Source: Zavarzinella sp. (GTDB taxonomy: Bacteria > Planctomycetota > Planctomycetia > Gemmatales > Gemmataceae). Taken from it: a stretch of DNA of 64,000 nucleotides. Both the position numbers and the translations under genes were made by a program. Below are positions 7,762 through 17,386 of the stretch, one piece after another (position 1 is the first letter of the stretch; each line of letters begins with the position of its first letter). Where the stretch lies: assembly GCA_041399155.1 (NCBI GenBank), contig JAWKTI010000001.1:558001-622000 (forward strand), given 5' to 3'. A model generated the notes under the pieces. That model searched no databases. It had not been told where the DNA came from and saw only the letters and a list, made by a program, of their open reading frames with translations.

Positions 7762-9222
7762 GTGTCCGTAGATTCCCTGCAACCAGCGGTGCACCAGGCG
7801 ACGATCGATGATCGTCAGCAGTGGGATAAATCGTGCCGCACTCCCGTGTTGTTTCTGTTTTTGAGCTCCTTGTTCTGGCTGATTGTGGGTTCCACATTAG
7901 CCTTACTGGCATCGCTGAAAATGCACATGCCGGAGTTTCTGACCGATTGGAGTTTTCTCACATTTGGCCGGGTTCGCCCCGCCCACCTGAATACGGTTGC
8001 GTATGGCTGGGCTACAATGTCTGGTGTGGGAGTGGCTTTCTGGATGATGTGCCGATTATCCCACCGCCCACTGGTAGCACCCTTTCTGGCGAATCTGGGC
8101 ACACTGATCTGGAATGTGGGCGTTGCGGTAGGCACGGTGGGCATCCTGATCGGGAATAGTACCAGTATTGAGTGGCTGGAATTTCCGAAATCTGCCCCAC
8201 CGATTCTGGCGTGCGGTCTTTTAATGATGTCGCTGGTGATGTTACTGACCTTCTTTGGTCGGCGCGAACGTCACGTCTATGTGACCCAGTGGTACATTAT
8301 TGGTGCGGTCGTCTGGATGCCCGCACTCTACGTAATCGCCACCATTCTGTGTGTCTATCTGCCGGCAAAGGGCGTCATTCAATCGACGGTCAACTGGTGG
8401 TATGCCCACAACGTACTTGGTTTATGGATGACACCCATTGGCATTGGCGCCGCCTACTATCTGATTCCCAAAGTAATTGGCAGGCCAGTTCACAGTTACC
8501 GCCTCAGTCTGATCGGTTTTTGGACCCTGGCCCTGTTCTATTCATGGGCCGGGATGCACCATTTGATCGGCGGGCCAATCCCTGCCTGGCTGATTACTGC
8601 CTCCACAGTGGCATCGATCATGATGTTCATTCCGGTAATCGCCGTCGCGATCAACCACCACCTGACAATGCGTGGGCATTTCAAGGAACTGCGTTATAGT
8701 CCCACCCTGCGGTTCGTGGTATTTGGGGCAATGGCTTATACTGCGGTCAGTTTTCAGGGCTCGATCGAAGCATTAAGAAGTTTTAATGTGCTGGTGCACT
8801 TCACGCACTATACGGTGGCACACGCCCACCTTGGGCTGTACGGTTTTTTTACGATGACCATGTTTGGTGCGGGTTATTACATTATCCCACGGTTAACGGG
8901 CAGACAGTGGCAAATGACCTGGTTGATCAAGGCCCACTTCTGGCTGACTGCGGGTGGGATTACACTGTATTTTGTTGCTCTGACGATTGGTGGACTCTAC
9001 CAGGGAAATGCACTGCTGAATCCCAGCATCAAGTTTATTCGAGTGGTCATCGATACGTTACCTTACCTGGAACTTCGGAGTTACGCGGGTATCGCCATGA
9101 CTTTGGGCCACCTGATTTTTGCCCTGTTAGTCTGTATGAATGTGGTGGGGTTTGGTCGTCCGTTGCCCCCACCGCAAAACAGCACAACTTCTCCTGATTC
9201 AAAGGAGTTTGGCACCCCATGA
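7762..9222 (+). CDS. ccoN: cbb3-type cytochrome c oxidase subunit I
   Basis: The heme-copper catalytic subunit, about 486 residues with roughly 12 membrane helices. The metal-site helix HFTHYTVAHAHLGLYGFF and a downstream AGYYIIPRLTGRQW are typical of CcoN. It reduces O2 with electrons from the c-type subunits and pumps protons across the cytoplasmic membrane. The start chosen is GTG at 7762, ten bases after AAGGAG; an upstream in-frame ATG at 7708 would overlap ccoS by 52 bases and has no such site. The stop overlaps the ccoO start (ATGA). A high-affinity oxidase of this kind usually serves growth at low oxygen. Confidence 0.93.
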   Translation: MSVDSLQPAVHQATIDDRQQWDKSCRTPVLFLFLSSLFWLIVGSTLALLASLKMHMPEFLTDWSFLTFGRVRPAHLNTVAYGWATMSGVGVAFWMMCRLSHRPLVAPFLANLGTLIWNVGVAVGTVGILIGNSTSIEWLEFPKSAPPILACGLLMMSLVMLLTFFGRRERHVYVTQWYIIGAVVWMPALYVIATILCVYLPAKGVIQSTVNWWYAHNVLGLWMTPIGIGAAYYLIPKVIGRPVHSYRLSLIGFWTLALFYSWAGMHHLIGGPIPAWLITASTVASIMMFIPVIAVAINHHLTMRGHFKELRYSPTLRFVVFGAMAYTAVSFQGSIEALRSFNVLVHFTHYTVAHAHLGLYGFFTMTMFGAGYYIIPRLTGRQWQMTWLIKAHFWLTAGGITLYFVALTIGGLYQGNALLNPSIKFIRVVIDTLPYLELRSYAGIAMTLGHLIFALLVCMNVVGFGRPLPPPQNSTTSPDSKEFGTP

Positions 9223-9848
9223 TGAACCGATTTTTGTGGATCCTTTTTGGTGCAACGGTCACTTTTACCTCCGCAGTCAGTGGTCTGGTGCTGGCACCCC
9301 ACATCCAATTGGGGAAAATGGAAGCGGGGCCAATTTTGCCCGGCGATGAGGGGGAATATCCGAAAAAGCGCACCGAACTGGAAGAACTCGGAAAACAGGT
9401 TTACCAGAAAAATGGCTGCATTTACTGCCACAGTCAGCAGGTGCGGTCAATCCATTTTGGCAATAACGCGGACATCGCCCGTGGCTGGGGTGTTCGACGC
9501 AGCGTAGCTCGTGATTACCTGCACGATCGCCCGATTTTACTGGGAACAATGCGAACCGGACCGGATCTGGCGAATGTTGGCCCTCGCTGGAGTCCCGATT
9601 GGCACCACAAGCACTTATATAACCCACGCATGATGGTTCCTGGGTCCATAATGCCACCGTTCCAGTTTCTGTACAAGATTCAGGAACGAGGTGCATCGCC
9701 AGATCCGAAAGCACTGGCGCTTTACCCACCCTGGCGCGATGGCTTGAAGGATAACCAGGAAGTGATCCCAACCGAGGAAGCGGAAGCATTGGTGGCTTAT
9801 TTGATGTCGCTTGACCAGACGGCTGACTTACCGGAGGCCCGCGAATGA
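9219..9848 (+). CDS. ccoO: cbb3-type cytochrome c oxidase subunit II (monoheme)
   Basis: A 209-residue membrane-anchored cytochrome c. An N-terminal helix (RFLWILFGATVTFTSAVSGLVL) anchors it. The heme-binding motif CIYCH lies at about 67-71 in NGCIYCHSQQVRS, a strongly conserved CcoO block. The distal PRMMVPGSIMPPFQFLY carries the Met ligand region. AAAGGAG sits 11 bases before the first of two adjacent ATGs, so 9219 is preferred over 9222. It overlaps ccoN and ccoP by ATGA junctions. It passes electrons to CcoN. Confidence 0.93.
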   Translation: MMNRFLWILFGATVTFTSAVSGLVLAPHIQLGKMEAGPILPGDEGEYPKKRTELEELGKQVYQKNGCIYCHSQQVRSIHFGNNADIARGWGVRRSVARDYLHDRPILLGTMRTGPDLANVGPRWSPDWHHKHLYNPRMMVPGSIMPPFQFLYKIQERGASPDPKALALYPPWRDGLKDNQEVIPTEEAEALVAYLMSLDQTADLPEARE

Positions 9849-10522
9849 GCAATTCCAAGCAGCCCGACCAACGAGATCAAGACCTGCAACAATTGATGGC
9901 ACCGCTTTATCGGGAAGAAGCGGAGCCCACCGATGGATTTGAGCCCGTTCCCACCTGGGCGCTGGTGCTATTCGGTTTGCTCCTGTTCTGGGGTGGCTGG
10001 TACGTGGCTACAAACAGCGGGAGCTATCGAGGCGATATTCTGGATCGAGGCGATCGTCAGATTGCCACGGAACATTATCCTCGAAATCAGGAAGAACTGG
10101 CACAACTAGGTGGGAAACTGTACCGCACCCACTGTCAGGTGTGCCACAAAGACAATGGCTTGGGTCTGGCTGGGTTTCACCCACCGTTAGATCAGGCAGA
10201 GTGGGTTGTGGGTGAGAACGGCACCGATGCTCGATTGATTCGGATTCTTCTACACGGTGCCCACCAGGAAATGAAGGTGAAAGATGTAGCCTACAAGGGT
10301 GTCATGCCCGCGTATGGTGCCACATTAAAAGATGATGAGATTGCAGCCATTCTGACCTACATTCGCACCGCGTGGGGCAATCGGGGCAATCCCATCTGGC
10401 CTGCAGACGTACTCGCAACGCGTCGTGCCCAAATCGGACGTGCATATGATGGTACCTCACCCTACACGGCTGCGGAACTGATGACAATTGCACAACCGTC
10501 TGATCGTTCTTCTTCCAAGTGA
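9845..10522 (+). CDS. ccoP: cbb3 oxidase subunit III-like monoheme cytochrome c
   Basis: A 225-residue protein in the ccoP position. An N-terminal soluble segment is followed by one membrane helix (TWALVLFGLLLFWGGWYVA) and a single periplasmic cytochrome c domain with CQVCH at about 97-101 and a Met-ligand region near YKGVMPAYG. Classical CcoP carries two hemes; only one CxxCH is present here, so this is a shortened version. It would receive electrons from soluble donors and pass them to CcoO. Start and stop overlap ccoO (ATGA) and ccoI (GTGA). Confidence 0.85.
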   Translation: MSNSKQPDQRDQDLQQLMAPLYREEAEPTDGFEPVPTWALVLFGLLLFWGGWYVATNSGSYRGDILDRGDRQIATEHYPRNQEELAQLGGKLYRTHCQVCHKDNGLGLAGFHPPLDQAEWVVGENGTDARLIRILLHGAHQEMKVKDVAYKGVMPAYGATLKDDEIAAILTYIRTAWGNRGNPIWPADVLATRRAQIGRAYDGTSPYTAAELMTIAQPSDRSSSK

Positions 10523-13257
10523 CCCCCACCTGCGATTATTGCCGAGGTTTATTGCCCACAAATCCGTTACGTGGAAGACCTGGCAAAAATGGGGCAGCTG
10601 CCCAGTATTGTTGCTACGGCTGCCTCAGTATCGGCGAACAACTTGCCTCAAATTCCACTGATTTCAAACAATCACCCCACATCGTTCGCACTTTGGCTTT
10701 TCGAATTGCCATCAGTATTCTGGTGATTGCACAATCAATGATTTTTTCGGTGGCGATTAATCTAGAGCCCAGCACGCCATTAAACATTCGCTTATATATC
10801 CAAATAATTAGCGCCGTTGGTGCTGCCGTCGTCTTTGTTCTTCTCGGTTTTCCATTGCTCCGTGCGGCCTGTGGGAGCATTCTGCAACGAAATTTTTCGC
10901 TAGAACTGCTGTTTCTGGTCACCATGTTAGGTGCGGCAGGGGTTTCCATCCACGGCATGACCACCCCAGGTGGTGCGGTGTATTTTGAAGTAATTCCCAC
11001 GTTGTTGGTGGTTTATACCCTGGGAAAAGCAATTACTGCCCACTCGCGAGCCAAGGCAATCGCCAGCAGCCAACGTTGGTACCACCAACTCAATAGTGCC
11101 AGAACAATCATCGATGAAAATATTCTCATCAAATCAGCCTCCGATCTGCCGGTGGGAAGTATTGTGGAAGTTCGCGCTGGGGAACATTTCCCCGCTGATG
11201 GCATCATTACCCACGGCACGGGTGATGTGGTGGAAGCCGCACTGACAGGGGAACCTTATTGGAAGGCAAAAATTCCAGGTTCCGAGGTAATGGCAGGTTC
11301 GATCAGTGTTGATGCCACGTTTCAAGTTAGGTCAACTGTGGCAGGAAACGCCCGCCAGGTCGATCGGATTATGCAGCTTGTTGAGCAGGCTCGGTCCATT
11401 CCGGGTGCGTCGCAACAACTCGCTGATCGATTAGGCAGCATTCTGTTTCCCATCTTGCTGCTGGCAGCGGGTGGCACATTCATTTATTGGTGGCAAACCA
11501 ATTCTTTAGCAACCGGCCTGTACCACGCACTGGCAGTGCTGTTAATAGCCTGCCCCTGTGCTCTGGGATTAGCGACACCATTGGTGATCTGGCACGCCAT
11601 TGGCCAACTGGTGACACAAGGAATTGTGGTGCATCGCGGGGATGTGATTGAAAAACTGGCAGCAATCGATTGCGTGGTTTTTGACAAAACAGGTACCCTG
11701 ACCGATGATGAATTCCGGATTGTTGCTTCCTGTTTCGATTTACCAGCAGAAAAAATCGTCCATTTTCAGGAATTGGTGGCAGCAGTTCAACGACACAGTA
11801 CGCACCCGATGGCACCTGCGTTTGCATCCTGGTTACCCACGGAAAAAGAAATTGCGGTAAAACATTGTCAAACCGTTCCGGGGTGGGGCATTCAAGCAGA
11901 AATCCGATGGGACAATTCCCCAGGATTATTGCAAATTGGCCGTGCCGAATGGTTTGACCCACCCACAATTCCAATTTCCTGGCATCAGAAACAGCAGGAA
12001 AGTGGGAAAGAAGTACATTTCTGGCTGGCAGGTTGTTGGGTGGGTGCCGTATTGATCACGGAACAATTGAGAAGTCACTCGCGGGAGGCACTGGCAGAAT
12101 TGCATCTGGCAGGTTATCGCACGGTGGTGCTTTCAGGTGATACCACTGCTCATCTGGATCGGTATCAGTTTTCAGAAGCATATGGCGATCAATTGCCTGA
12201 GCAGAAGGCAATTTTTCTGAAGAATCTGCAAGAGGATGGCTGGCACCCGCTGTTCGTGGGTGATGGCACCAACGATGGCCCCGCGTTGGCCACGGCCGAT
12301 GTTGGCGTGGCGTTAGCTTCCGGCACCGATCTGGCAAACAATATTGCGGATATCTCTTTGTATCGCAAGGACTTACGACTGATTAGCTGGTTGTTGCAGC
12401 TTTCCCAGAGTGCGACCCGGCTGATTCGGCAAAACCTGTTCATCGCTGCCACCTATAACGCAGTGGGAGTGGGGCTGGCGATGGCTGGCTATCTGCATCC
12501 TGTAGTGGCAGCAATGATCATGGTAGTTTCCAGTCTGATGATTACCTGGAACTCGACCCGCGTTTCAGTGGATCCAGATCGAATGTTGCATTGCCAGCGA
12601 CCCGTTCGCGATCGCCCACCTGCGAGAATCATGTTACTCTTGCAGTCCGGATGTCATTTTCTGGCCTGGATAAGCGTATTGGTGATCGTGGGCAAAATGA
12701 GCGGTTTCCCAATATCAGCCCAATTCGTTCTGCTTTTTGGTGGGGGAATCATCGGCCTGATGTTGACCTATTGGTGGTTTCATCACGAAAATATCTCGCC
12801 CAGTCTGGATATGGCCTTTGGGATGCTCACGTGGGGGAATCTCGGAATGACTTTCGGCTGGTGGTATGACCAGAAATTTCAGGTGCCAGCCGAAATTTGC
12901 CACTGTAGCTGGAATTTAGCCCAGCTTTGGAACCAGCCGGGCATGTGGCTGGGGATGATTCTGGCGTGCAATCTGGCAATGATTTTACTGCCAAGGCGTT
13001 CCCACTGGTCGGTGCCTTTCTGTGCCTGGTCGATGTTTACTGGTGGCAACCTAGGCATGGTGCTGGGCATGATTGCTGGCAGTCAGGTGGTGCAACTGTT
13101 TCACCCCACCCCCACATGGGCAGTGCTTGCCGATTTTCTGGGGATGGCCATCGGCATGCACCTGGGCATGGCGCTGGCAACAGAAGCCCAGCGTTTTATG
13201 ATGTTGCAAGTCTGGCGGTATCGTCGCAAGCGCGATTACCGCCGCCAATTTTCCTGA
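10519..13257 (+). CDS. ccoI: CcoI/FixI-type copper P-ATPase with a GNLGM-rich membrane extension
   Basis: A 912-residue P1B-type ATPase, starting at GTG and overlapping ccoP. The N-terminus has a Cys cluster (CDYC, then CCYGC) typical of CcoI, but the HMA metal-binding domain is absent and membrane helices begin near residue 60. Catalytic motifs are intact: LTGEP near 242, CPC in ACPCALGLATP near 345, DKTGTLT at 389, HP in STHPMAP, and GDGTNDGPAL near 580. CcoI supplies copper to the cbb3 active site. After about residue 685 there are some 225 extra residues with several hydrophobic segments carrying WGNLGMTFG, GGNLGMVLGM, MWLGMILA and LGMAIGMHLGM. These Met/Gly repeats are not part of a normal P-ATPase and may be a fused metal-handling or assembly domain. 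Confidence 0.88.
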   Translation: MTPTCDYCRGLLPTNPLRGRPGKNGAAAQYCCYGCLSIGEQLASNSTDFKQSPHIVRTLAFRIAISILVIAQSMIFSVAINLEPSTPLNIRLYIQIISAVGAAVVFVLLGFPLLRAACGSILQRNFSLELLFLVTMLGAAGVSIHGMTTPGGAVYFEVIPTLLVVYTLGKAITAHSRAKAIASSQRWYHQLNSARTIIDENILIKSASDLPVGSIVEVRAGEHFPADGIITHGTGDVVEAALTGEPYWKAKIPGSEVMAGSISVDATFQVRSTVAGNARQVDRIMQLVEQARSIPGASQQLADRLGSILFPILLLAAGGTFIYWWQTNSLATGLYHALAVLLIACPCALGLATPLVIWHAIGQLVTQGIVVHRGDVIEKLAAIDCVVFDKTGTLTDDEFRIVASCFDLPAEKIVHFQELVAAVQRHSTHPMAPAFASWLPTEKEIAVKHCQTVPGWGIQAEIRWDNSPGLLQIGRAEWFDPPTIPISWHQKQQESGKEVHFWLAGCWVGAVLITEQLRSHSREALAELHLAGYRTVVLSGDTTAHLDRYQFSEAYGDQLPEQKAIFLKNLQEDGWHPLFVGDGTNDGPALATADVGVALASGTDLANNIADISLYRKDLRLISWLLQLSQSATRLIRQNLFIAATYNAVGVGLAMAGYLHPVVAAMIMVVSSLMITWNSTRVSVDPDRMLHCQRPVRDRPPARIMLLLQSGCHFLAWISVLVIVGKMSGFPISAQFVLLFGGGIIGLMLTYWWFHHENISPSLDMAFGMLTWGNLGMTFGWWYDQKFQVPAEICHCSWNLAQLWNQPGMWLGMILACNLAMILLPRRSHWSVPFCAWSMFTGGNLGMVLGMIAGSQVVQLFHPTPTWAVLADFLGMAIGMHLGMALATEAQRFMMLQVWRYRRKRDYRRQFS

Positions 13258-13275
13258 AGTTACGCTGCACCAGTT

Positions 13276-13298
13276 CCAAAATGGGTTTTTTGGTACTT
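13276..13298 (+). terminator. Weak hairpin after the cco operon
   Basis: CCAAAA (13276-13281) can pair with TTTTGG (13288-13293) around a six-base loop, followed by TACTTTT. It lies 19 bases after the ccoI stop. The stem is AT-rich and the U tract interrupted, so this is a weak candidate. Confidence 0.3.
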
Positions 13299-13340
13299 TT
13301 GCGTAAAATATATTGAATTGTAATTATTTAGAGTGTTCTC

Positions 13341-14579
13341 ATGCCTTTTCAGCAACATCGATTAGCGAACGGAATCACCCTTCTTGGTGAAAATCATCCG
13401 AGTGCCTTATCGGTCAGCATGTCTTTTTGGGTAAAAACAGGTGCCCGCGACGAAAGTCCGGATGTTTCGGGCGTCAGCCACTTTCTGGAACATATGGTAT
13501 TTAAAGGTACGGAGACTCGGGATTCATTTGCCGTCAACCGCGACTTTTCCCGCATTGGTGCGGATAACAACGCCTGGACTTCGGAAGAAAATACCGTTTT
13601 TTATGGTGTAGTGCTGCCAGAATACCTGCCACAATTAGCGGATGTGCTGTGCGATATGATGCGGCCCACCCTGCGTGAAGAGGATTTTCTGACGGAAAAA
13701 GAAGTCATCCTCGATGAAATTGCCCGCTATGAAGTGCAGCCAGGGTGGGTGTTGTTTGATAATGTTCGCCCGCACCATTATGGGGCTCACCCACTTTCAC
13801 AATCGGTGCTTGGTACTACCGAATCAATTAAGCAGCTTACCTGTGAACAGATGAGAAATTACTTCAATTCCCGCTACGTGGGGTCCAATATTCTGGTTGC
13901 TGTGACTGGCCAGTTCGATTGGGATGTTCTTCGGGAAATGGTGGAAGCAAAGTGTGGTCACTGGCCAGCAGGCACCGCCCCACGCACTCAGGTGGTGGAA
14001 GTTGCTGGTCCTGGCACCATTAAAGTGGTACAGGTTCCGGTGGAGAAAGCAGCACAGGAATATGTCGCCTTAACGAGTCAATCCCCCACAGCCAACAGTG
14101 AATTGTCATATGCTGCCGCACTGGTGGCTACGGCAATTGGCGATTACACCGGCAGCAGGTACTACTGGGCACTTTCCGATACTGGCCTGGCAGATGATGT
14201 GGGAATGTCGGTGGATGAAAGCGATGGTACCAGTGCGGTGATGTCTACATTCAGTTGTGAACCGGAAAATGTTGCTGAAGTGTATGCTACCTGTCGGCAG
14301 ATTTTAGATGCAGTGCAAAAAGATGGCTTGACTTCGCAGGAAATTGAACAGGCACGCACCAAGATTTTGTCGCGGGAAGTGCGGGCGGGAGAAAAGTCCC
14401 GTCGGCGAATGTCGGTGATTGCAAAAGATTGGCTTTACCGAGGTTGTTACCGCACCGTCGATGATGAACTGGCTTCGTGGGATCGCGTGGATAGTAAGGC
14501 GATTCGGGAATACCTGGACCGATACCCGATTAATCAGCCCACTGTGACAGCATACGGCCCATGTGCGTCGTTAGAGTAA
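13341..14579 (+). CDS. M16 family zinc peptidase
   Basis: A 412-residue insulinase/processing-peptidase homologue. The inverted zinc motif HFLEH is at 47-51, and the third ligand region EKEVILDEIARYE lies about 75 residues on, as the family requires. Around residue 220-300 is the second, inactive half. The length fits the bacterial YmxG/PqqL-type single-chain members that act as dimers. There is no signal peptide, so it is probably cytoplasmic. The ATG at 13341 follows a weak GAGTG. M16 peptidases often come as active/inactive gene pairs; no partner is seen here. Confidence 0.9.
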   Translation: MPFQQHRLANGITLLGENHPSALSVSMSFWVKTGARDESPDVSGVSHFLEHMVFKGTETRDSFAVNRDFSRIGADNNAWTSEENTVFYGVVLPEYLPQLADVLCDMMRPTLREEDFLTEKEVILDEIARYEVQPGWVLFDNVRPHHYGAHPLSQSVLGTTESIKQLTCEQMRNYFNSRYVGSNILVAVTGQFDWDVLREMVEAKCGHWPAGTAPRTQVVEVAGPGTIKVVQVPVEKAAQEYVALTSQSPTANSELSYAAALVATAIGDYTGSRYYWALSDTGLADDVGMSVDESDGTSAVMSTFSCEPENVAEVYATCRQILDAVQKDGLTSQEIEQARTKILSREVRAGEKSRRRMSVIAKDWLYRGCYRTVDDELASWDRVDSKAIREYLDRYPINQPTVTAYGPCASLE

Positions 14580-14729
14580 TCAAAACTGAAGGATAATTTC
14601 AGAAGTAGGTCCTTAATTTCAGTGACTTTAAGGAATTCTCTTTGGCAAGAATCGAAAGTTCTACTGTTACACATTGCCAGGCATTCTTCTTGGGTATTGT
14701 TTCCATTTGCATTCGAATAATAATTGTAA

Positions 14730-15593
14730 TCAAGTACTCGTTGGCCTAATGTGCCATTTAGTACCCCATGGTCGAAAATCTCCGAGTCGTCCCCAGAAAG
14801 ATTCCGCGATGCGACTCTGTATTTCCAGTTCAAGGGCTGGCAATTCCAGGTTCCGGTCAACATGATTAAACATGCCATCTGTTCCCACTTCGAGTACTAC
14901 CCACTTCCCAGATGGATGGAAAATCAAATCCACACAACCAAAAAATCCCAGCAGTCCAGTTGCAATCAGTGCAGATCGTCCAACTGCAACTGCTTCCTGT
15001 GGTGCGATACCTGCCAACTCATACCTTGCACCTCGAGCATGGGCAACCCAGGGTGAAGTTGTTGCTCCATTCGGAAATCGTCGTGCTACCCACCCAAAGA
15101 TTTCTCCGCCTGCGGCATACAGGCGGTAAACTTCAGGTTGTTGCATATGAACAAATTCCTGTACGATTAAAGGATGTGGCCAACTATCTGGTATCATCGT
15201 TTCAGCCAATAACATTCTGTGGCCCGAAGCACCGCACCCTGTTGGAAATTTCAGACACCATGACAAATGGTTGTTAATATTAGCAAACTGTTTCGCATCC
15301 TCAATCGATTCAAAGAGGTGTGTATCTGGTATGGGAACTGAATTTTCTAGAAACACACGCGCCAGAGCACGTTTGTCTGCAGCCAATTCCATACTTGAAA
15401 ACGGTATGAACAACCGGTTGTTGTCTGGTATATTCTGTTGGTCAGCAAGTAATAAGTAATTATATTCACGGGCATCATCCGCAACGTCTACCCATAGTGC
15501 TCTACTTAGCTGTGATGCTAATGAGGCAAAAGCCCATGCACCACCACCAGTGTTCAGAATGCAGTAGTTGTCTGGGTTCACGGAAGTAATCAA
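14730..15593 (-). CDS. ATP-grasp family protein
   Basis: A 287-residue protein starting at TTG, six bases after GGAAA and two codons after an in-frame stop; a GTG at 15581 is an alternative. The fold is suggested by a central LSWCLKFPTGCGASGHRML (ATP-binding lysine and glycine loop), LIVQEFV (hinge), and a late FGCVDLIFHPSGKWVVLEVGTDGMFNHVDR (metal-binding Asp/Glu/Asn). ATP-grasp enzymes ligate carboxylates to amines or thiols. The substrate cannot be told. The N-terminal part (YCILNTGGGAWAFASLASQLSRAL) resembles ATP-grasp peptide-maturation or RimK-like proteins, but no precursor-peptide gene is seen nearby. Confidence 0.7.
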   Translation of the reverse strand: MITSVNPDNYCILNTGGGAWAFASLASQLSRALWVDVADDAREYNYLLLADQQNIPDNNRLFIPFSSMELAADKRALARVFLENSVPIPDTHLFESIEDAKQFANINNHLSWCLKFPTGCGASGHRMLLAETMIPDSWPHPLIVQEFVHMQQPEVYRLYAAGGEIFGWVARRFPNGATTSPWVAHARGARYELAGIAPQEAVAVGRSALIATGLLGFFGCVDLIFHPSGKWVVLEVGTDGMFNHVDRNLELPALELEIQSRIAESFWGRLGDFRPWGTKWHIRPTST

Positions 15594-15685
15594 TGTTTAT
15601 TTCCAAATCTAACATTGCCAAAATCTTGTTAAAGTATCAAGTCATTTGAGTTCGCAAGTGCTTATTTCGGAAAATAAAAGCTATC

Positions 15686-17386
15686 TCAATTGATAATACT
15701 TTTCTTGTGTTGGATGTAATCCCACAGGACAAAGCGGTCGAGGTCGTTGCCGGAACAGAAAATCACCCGGCCTTTGGTGGCTGATGCCATCCGGTGGGCA
15801 AAACGCACATCTTCTTCCGATTGACTCCAGCTTTGAATCAGAAAAAGATTAATGGTAATTCCCTCTTTCGCACACTTTAACGCTTCCCGCATCGTGGCAC
15901 TTTCGGTGCGTTCGCTGGGTGGGTACATCAGATAGAGAATGTTTTCTTCAAAGTGGGCGGTGGGCAAGCCATCGGTGATCAGAAACATCTGTCGATTGTT
16001 CGTCGGCTGATTACAAAGAAATTGCCGCCCCAGCCGCAGTGCATGCTGGATGTTGGTAAAGTGCTGGGGGATTTGTGTTTCCAGAATCCCTGGGTCGCTC
16101 ATGTCTGCCTTCATTCGCACAATTGGGTCGTAGATTGAAACAGGTTTTGGCAACAAGTATGGCAGGTCGGCAATCTTGCACGGTTTCGCAAATGTAAACA
16201 TCTCGATGAACTGGAGATAATCCCCAGGGTATTCTTTGCGAATCAAACCTTCCAGTGCCATCCCCATCCGTTTGACGTTGTAATACATGTCACCATAACG
16301 CATCGATCCAGACATATCCAACAGGACTGCGGTAGCTGCTTTCGGCGTCACTTGTGTGCGGTGAATCACAATATCGTCGGTCGATATACGGACGGGACGT
16401 TGCTGACCATGCCGCAGTAGCGCGTTGATCATGGTGCTGGGTATGTCCATCTGGGCAATCGAATCGCCAAATTCATACTCTTTTGTGTGGCTGGTTTCCA
16501 CAGCACCTTCGCCAGGTACGGCATTAGGATGGCGCCCGGATCGGGATGCCTGCAAATCCTGAAAGATTTCCTGCAACAAACGGTTCTGGAACAGCCGGTA
16601 TGCTTTGGGCGTGATCTGAAATTGATCTTTACCAGCATCCAGGCCCTGCTGGCGTGCCATTTCTTCCAGATAATTCTGCACCTGCTGTTGCAACGCCCGC
16701 AATTCTGCTAAATCGGCTTCATTGATGAATCGCTGGAGTGCCTCCATATCGATGCGGGCCAACTTGGCATTTTTTGCCGCTTCTTCTAACTGTTTTAACA
16801 ATTCGTCAATCGTTTCCAGTTCTTCCTTGATCTCCAGGGCTTTGGGGACATCCATCCCTTCGCGACCGGTAAACTTGTAGTTTGCTGCTAGACGTTCTAC
16901 CTGATATTTTTCTGCCAGGCGGGCAACCACTCCCATCAAGCTGCCTCGCAAATCCGCCTTCCCGCGTGGGAGATCGTAATACAAATCTTCCAGATCCCGC
17001 AATTGTTCTTCATCCACCGCACGAAAATAATCATCCTGGATTGGTAGTGGTGGGGTAAACGTCTGGGAAGCCAGACGAAATTGCTTTCCAGCCAGGACCA
17101 GTGCCTGACCAGTCTCATAAGTTTCCAGAATTTTTCGTTTTCTTTCGAGCAGCAATTGCCGCAGTGCCTCAATCGAAGGTCCCAGCCCCTGAATCATGCT
17201 TGGATCGATATCAACGGCATTAGCCAGTTCTTCTTCAGTGAACTTTCTGGTTCCACCATAATAAAGCAGGTGATCCATCGCAGCCGAAGCCACATCCGGT
17301 GGGCCGCTGCGTGGGGATGGGAATTGAACGGGATCGTAGCCCAGGTAAGTATGGACAATCCCACCGGGTGTTTGTTTTTCTGCCAT
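15686..17386 (-). CDS. VWA-domain protein (CoxE-like)
   Basis: A 566-residue soluble protein. The first 330 residues are helical and Glu/Leu/Arg-rich. The VWA domain follows, with its metal site DMSGSM near 360, then a conserved Thr region (FTFAKPCKIADLP) and the second Asp motif (MFLITDGLPTAHF). This N-terminal-helical, C-terminal-VWA layout is that of partners of MoxR/RavA-type AAA ATPases that activate metalloenzymes. No MoxR gene lies beside it, so the partner must be elsewhere. The start is the ATG at 17386. The upstream 193 bases separate it from a divergent gene. Confidence 0.85.
   Translation of the reverse strand: MAEKQTPGGIVHTYLGYDPVQFPSPRSGPPDVASAAMDHLLYYGGTRKFTEEELANAVDIDPSMIQGLGPSIEALRQLLLERKRKILETYETGQALVLAGKQFRLASQTFTPPLPIQDDYFRAVDEEQLRDLEDLYYDLPRGKADLRGSLMGVVARLAEKYQVERLAANYKFTGREGMDVPKALEIKEELETIDELLKQLEEAAKNAKLARIDMEALQRFINEADLAELRALQQQVQNYLEEMARQQGLDAGKDQFQITPKAYRLFQNRLLQEIFQDLQASRSGRHPNAVPGEGAVETSHTKEYEFGDSIAQMDIPSTMINALLRHGQQRPVRISTDDIVIHRTQVTPKAATAVLLDMSGSMRYGDMYYNVKRMGMALEGLIRKEYPGDYLQFIEMFTFAKPCKIADLPYLLPKPVSIYDPIVRMKADMSDPGILETQIPQHFTNIQHALRLGRQFLCNQPTNNRQMFLITDGLPTAHFEENILYLMYPPSERTESATMREALKCAKEGITINLFLIQSWSQSEEDVRFAHRMASATKGRVIFCSGNDLDRFVLWDYIQHKKSIIN

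Noticed and set aside
14534..14878. 114-codon minus-strand frame overlapping the ATP-grasp end
   Set aside because: It overlaps the ends of both the ATP-grasp and M16 genes and resembles nothing. I considered a frameshifted C-terminus but the ATP-grasp protein looks complete.
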